This document shows positions 60,977 through 64,000 of a stretch of DNA of 64,000 nucleotides, one piece after another (the stretch's first letter is position 1; each line of letters opens with the position of its first letter). A program made the position numbers and the translations under genes. The stretch spans positions 1 through 64,000 of the forward strand of contig NZ_CALUYL010000015.1 of NCBI RefSeq assembly GCF_944324995.1, written 5' to 3'. Under the pieces are notes generated by a model. It had not been told where the DNA came from. It saw only the letters and a program-made list of their open reading frames with translations, and searched no databases. The DNA is from an uncultured Mailhella sp. GTDB lineage: Bacteria > Desulfobacterota > Desulfovibrionia > Desulfovibrionales > Desulfovibrionaceae.

Positions 60977-62464
60977 TTACTCTTCCGCCGCCTGAACGCT
61001 GACGTTGCTTTGAACGTGCATGACATGCACGGCGCAGCCCAGTCACGGATCAAAGGCGCGCACCAGCCGCCCGGCGTTGACCGGACTGTCTTCGTAGGGC
61101 ACGCTCAGCCCCACGAGCGCTTCTTCCATGGGGCCGCGCAATCCCGCGTCGTCACGCGGGGAGGCGTTCCACAAGGTGGCGGGCAGCACCTGATAGAAGC
61201 TCAGACGTCCGTTTTCCACGCGCAGGCAGTGCATGAGCGAGCCGCGCGGCGCTTCGGTGAGCGAGAAGCCCGCGGCGTTCGTCAGGCGCGGCATGGGCGC
61301 AAGCGGATCTGCGCCGGGGTCAAGGGCGTCGAGCCAGCCTTCCATGGCTTTGGCCACAAACCATGTTTCCTCGGCCCTGGCCAGATGCCTGCCCATGATC
61401 GAAAACAAGAAATCCTCCCCGAGCTCCCGGAACGTGCGCGCCCGCACTCCGAGATGCCTCGGCGCAAGTTCCCGTCCCATGGGGGAGAGTTCCATGTTCC
61501 CCACCCACATGCGCGCGTGCGGGCCCACTTCCATGGGCATGCCGTTGTAGCGCGCGGCCTTGGAAAAACTGTAGGCTCCGGCCTTGTTCAGATCCACGGT
61601 GAGCGGCGGCGCGCTGAACGGACTGCCGCCCGACGACGCCGTGAACCACGAATACCGCACGTTTTCCATGACCTTGTCCGGCTCGAAGGGGTATTCCCTG
61701 CCGCCGGCCCACACGCCCGGCCGGATGGCGTACTCGCCGGTATCCGGGTGCGGAAACACGCCCATGCACATGGCCGTGGCCCATCCCTTGCCCGTGTGGG
61801 CGAGATCGTCGTAGCGCTGCGAAAGCAGATACAGCAGCGGCACGTAGCGCGTTTCCACAAATTCGCGCACCGTCTTCAGGCGGGAGCGGAATTCCTGAAT
61901 CTGTCCGGCCGTGGACGGAGCCGACGTTCCCCCGGGCACGATGCCGTGTACGTGGGGCATGCGTCCGCCGAAGATGGCCGCCATTTCATGGCACAGCGCG
62001 CGGATGTCCAGCGATTCCAGATACTGATCGAGCATCATGCGCGTGGCGGCTTCGCCGAGGCGCAGATCGGGATGCTTCTGCCGCGGCGCAAAAGGCGCGG
62101 CGTCCGGCCCCTGAAAGAAATCCTGACTGGAGAGCTGATAAAAGCTCAGAATGTGCGATTGCAGAAAGTTGGCGCCTTGCATTAAATTTCGGAGCAGCCT
62201 GCCCTCGCGCGGCGGAGTGAGCTTTGCCGCGTCTTCGAGCGCCATGCACGAGGCGAGCGCGTGGGAAACAGGGCACACTCCGCAGATGCGCTGCACGATT
62301 TGCGGGGCGTCCATGGGATCGCGTCCGAGCAGGATGGTTTCAAAGCCCCGGAACATGCCGCCGGTGAGCCAGGCGTCCTTCACGACGCCGTCGGCGACGT
62401 CGAGACGCGCCTTGAGATGGCCTTCAATGCGGGTGATGGGATCAATGGCGATGGAAACGGCCAT
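60977..62464 (-). CDS. hysA: [NiFeSe] hydrogenase large subunit with selenocysteine (UGA recoded)
   Basis: This is the catalytic subunit of a periplasmic uptake hydrogenase. The N-terminal RIEGH (12-16) and the first nickel-binding pair RICGVCPVSH (Cys61, Cys64) are present. Ordinary translation stops at a TGA (61045-61043) right after RAFDP (residue 473). Reading it as selenocysteine gives DP-Sec-LGCAVH, the C-terminal nickel site of [NiFeSe] enzymes, and continues 21 residues to a TAA at 60979-60977 (495 residues). A SECIS-like stem-loop directly follows. The residues after CAVH (VMHVQSNVSVQAAEE) are the expected propeptide cleaved during maturation. ATG follows AAGGAAGAAG, 177 nt after hysB. 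Confidence 0.93.
61007..61045 (-). promoter_or_regulatory. SECIS element of hysA
   Basis: On the minus strand, 11 nt after the UGA, CGUGCAU and AUGCACG form a 7-bp stem with a GUC loop (61031-61015). A short lower stem GCU/AGC (61038-61036 with 61009-61007) supports it. The UGA-to-loop distance of 18 nt and the GU in the apex match the E. coli fdhF SECIS plan, which SelB recognises. It is inside the coding sequence, as in all bacterial SECIS. Confidence 0.85.
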
Positions 62465-62641
62465 GACTTCTTCCTTGCGTTTGGCCTGCGTTTTTCCTCA
62501 CGGAGCGGTGCAGGCGTGAATGACGGTTGTCGGCGGCGCACTCTTGCGCAGGCCCGGAAAACGAGCCTCTCGGCGTCGTTGCACGTCGGAGAGCGGCGCG
62601 GCGACACGCCTGGCTTTCGACGGCAGGAGGGCGGCGCATCG

Positions 62642-63631
62642 TTACCAGAGGTTTTTCTGATAGAACGGCGACTGCCCGTCGGGGAAATCGGGCTGCACGC
62701 AGCCAATGCACAGCGCGTTTTCCACGCACCAGTTCACGCGGCCGTTCCAGCGGCGCAGGGGGGAATCGCACCACGCGCCCGGGCCCTTGCAGCCTATGCC
62801 GTAGCGGCAGCCCGCCTTGTCGATGAGGCTTTTGGCCATGGTTCCTTCATCGAACAGGTAGAGGTAGGGGCAGTTTTCATGCGTGGTGTTGCCGTAGAAG
62901 GCCCGCGGACGCCCCCAGGCGTCCAGCGAGGCGGCCACTTCCTGCACGCCTCCGGCAAGGCCGCGTCGTTCCACGGCGTCCAGTAGAATGAGAATGGAAC
63001 CCACCATCCAGTCGGGATGGGGCGGGCAGCCGGGAATGTTGACGACGGGCGTGCCTATGCCTTTTCTGCGAAAGAATTCCTGCACGCCCACCGCGCCGGT
63101 GACGGAGCCGTGCGCCGCGGTCACGCCGCCGTAGGCCGCGCAGGTTCCCACGGCAAGCACGACGGCCGCATGCGGCGCAAGCTTTTCCAGCATGACGGAA
63201 AGCGGAAACTCTTCGTGCCCCGCTTCGCCGATGATGCAGAAGCGGCCGTCTTCCTCTTCCGACACCGCGCCTTCCTGCACCAGTACGAAGCCGCCGCTGT
63301 TTTCTTCCGCCGAGCGCAGCATGAATTCCACGGCGCCTTCGCCTTCGTCGGCCATGAGCGTGGGATGAAAGTCCATGCGGATGACGTGCAGCAGCACGTC
63401 GGCGATGCGCGGATGCAGACTGTTCAGAATGGACACGGAACAGCCCGTGCAGCCCATGCCCTGCAGCCAGAACACCGGAGGCCGGACGGCCGTGAGGGTT
63501 TCGGCCAGCGCCTGAGGCACGCAGGGGGAGAAGGCGCGGGTGACGCCGCCGAGCGCCGCGGCCATGAGGGATGTGCGCAGAAATGATCTGCGGGAAAAGG
63601 GCGGGCGGACGCCCTGAATGTCGTTGTCCAT
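62642..63631 (-). CDS. hysB: [NiFeSe] hydrogenase small (Fe-S) subunit, Tat-exported
   Basis: This 329-residue electron-transfer subunit has a Tat signal (SRRSFLRTS, residues 13-21) with a probable cleavage near AxA at about 43. The proximal cluster ligands lie in GMGCTGCS (Cys61, Cys64), GTCAAYGG and PGCPPHPDW. The C-terminal part carries the medial and distal clusters (HENCPYL, AGCRYGIGCKGP, WCDSP, NWCVENALCIGC). The start at 63631 has AGGAGGTTCC; the longer frame lacks support and would displace the Tat motif. It lies upstream of hysA in one operon and carries the large subunit through Tat by hitch-hiking. Confidence 0.94.
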   Translation of the reverse strand: MDNDIQGVRPPFSRRSFLRTSLMAAALGGVTRAFSPCVPQALAETLTAVRPPVFWLQGMGCTGCSVSILNSLHPRIADVLLHVIRMDFHPTLMADEGEGAVEFMLRSAEENSGGFVLVQEGAVSEEEDGRFCIIGEAGHEEFPLSVMLEKLAPHAAVVLAVGTCAAYGGVTAAHGSVTGAVGVQEFFRRKGIGTPVVNIPGCPPHPDWMVGSILILLDAVERRGLAGGVQEVAASLDAWGRPRAFYGNTTHENCPYLYLFDEGTMAKSLIDKAGCRYGIGCKGPGAWCDSPLRRWNGRVNWCVENALCIGCVQPDFPDGQSPFYQKNLW

Positions 63632-64000
63632 GGAACCTCCTCGCGGGGGAAAGCCCTTGCGGAAAGCCTGACGCACTCGCGGTGATACGGCCATGATTTT
63701 CCCGACGAGGCGATGCGCCGACCGGCGGCGCAGGGGGGCGGTCAGGCAAAGCGGCGTTCCCTGGGCTCAACCTTGCTGGCCCCCCCGGAGTGTCCCCGGA
63801 CGCGGCAGGAGACGCAGAGAAAGGAGCCTTCGGGAAGCAAATGGGGGAGGGGGCACGCGGACGCTTGCCGCCTGCCTGCGCTGGAGAAACTCCGCAGAGC
63901 GCCGGAATGCCTTTGGAGAGCACGGCGAATCGTTCCGGCAACCTGGGAGAATCACAAAGAAAAACAGCAGTAATGATTTCTTATTGACAATCGTTCTTAT
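63632..64000. other. Upstream region of hysBA with edge Fur-like site
   Basis: No gene is supported. At the right edge, ATTGACAATCGTTCTT (63983-63998) resembles the core of a Fur box (11 of 16 positions), and it also contains TTGACA for a plus-strand promoter whose -10 would lie outside the window. No clear promoter for hysBA was found. Confidence 0.35.

Noticed and set aside
61043..62464. hysA as a gene ending at the TGA (473 residues) or as a truncated pseudogene
   Set aside because: The TGA is at the nickel-ligand position, is followed by LGCAVH in frame and by a SECIS-type hairpin; selenocysteine insertion explains all three.

Overview
The window is a GC-rich chromosomal segment, most consistent with a strictly anaerobic, sulfate- or sulfite-reducing member of the Desulfovibrionaceae (Desulfovibrio/Bilophila/Mailhella-like). 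Grounds for this: a periplasmic Tat-exported [NiFeSe] hydrogenase whose large subunit carries an in-frame UGA for selenocysteine, an NADH:flavin oxidoreductase of the iron-sulfur old-yellow-enzyme class, a D-lactate dehydrogenase beside an NhaC/MleN-type antiporter, and a divergent birA/bioB arrangement with a BirA-type operator. Genus and species are inference.

Layout. 1-0.45 kb: end of the ATP synthase operon (atpD tail, atpC). 0.45-1.4 kb: non-coding, with a terminator, a roughly 490-bp degenerate 12-13-nt tandem array and the first copy of a dispersed hairpin repeat. 1.4-3.2 kb: exported alkaline phosphatase. 3.4-5.9 kb: periplasmic protein, ABC ATPase and FtsX-like permease. 6.5-9.7 kb: MBL-fold hydrolase, LTA-synthase-like transferase, DUF2269 protein. 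9.9-14.9 kb: ileS-lspA-PLDc_N-like protein, then CpoB/YbgF lipoprotein. 15.5-20.9 kb: DEAD-box helicase, unknown small protein, TrmI, ABC-F ATPase. 21.5-25.7 kb: MerR-like regulator-rpe-tkt-pgk, overlapping or closely spaced carbon-metabolism genes. 26.2-31.5 kb: birA diverging from bioB-bioDA(fusion)-SSS transporter. 31.7-33.6 kb: flavin/Fe-S reductase. 34.4-37.8 kb: P-type metal ATPase operon preceded by a near-consensus promoter and a Fur-like site. 38.3-43.5 kb: cyclophilin, DUF554, D-lactate dehydrogenase, NhaC/MleN antiporter, DUF4125. 43.7-50.6 kb: RND tripartite efflux operon diverging from a LysR regulator. 50.6-53.0 kb: AT-rich accessory-looking stretch with an NlpC/P60 lipoprotein and an orphan phage-CII-like regulator. 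53.2-53.8 kb: SRP RNA (minus) and tRNA-Leu(GAG) (plus). 54.1-60.8 kb: 5'-nucleotidase, tilS, FmdB-type zinc ribbon, DegP/HtrA protease, Bcr/CflA MFS exporter. 60.9-63.6 kb: hysB-hysA hydrogenase genes on the minus strand.

The most notable item is the hydrogenase. Conventional translation ends the large subunit at residue 473, just where the C-terminal nickel-binding Cys is due. Reading that TGA as selenocysteine restores the DP-U-x-x-C-x-x-H motif and gives 21 more residues to a TAA. A stem-loop with the geometry of a bacterial SECIS lies directly after the TGA. Other points worth a second look are the BioD-BioA fusion with a sodium:solute symporter in the same operon and no bioF/bioC/bioH nearby, and a metal P-type ATPase that lacks the CPC motif and is surrounded by HMA_2-like partners. 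Further ones are two families of non-coding repeats and an orphan CII-like gene in an AT-rich island.
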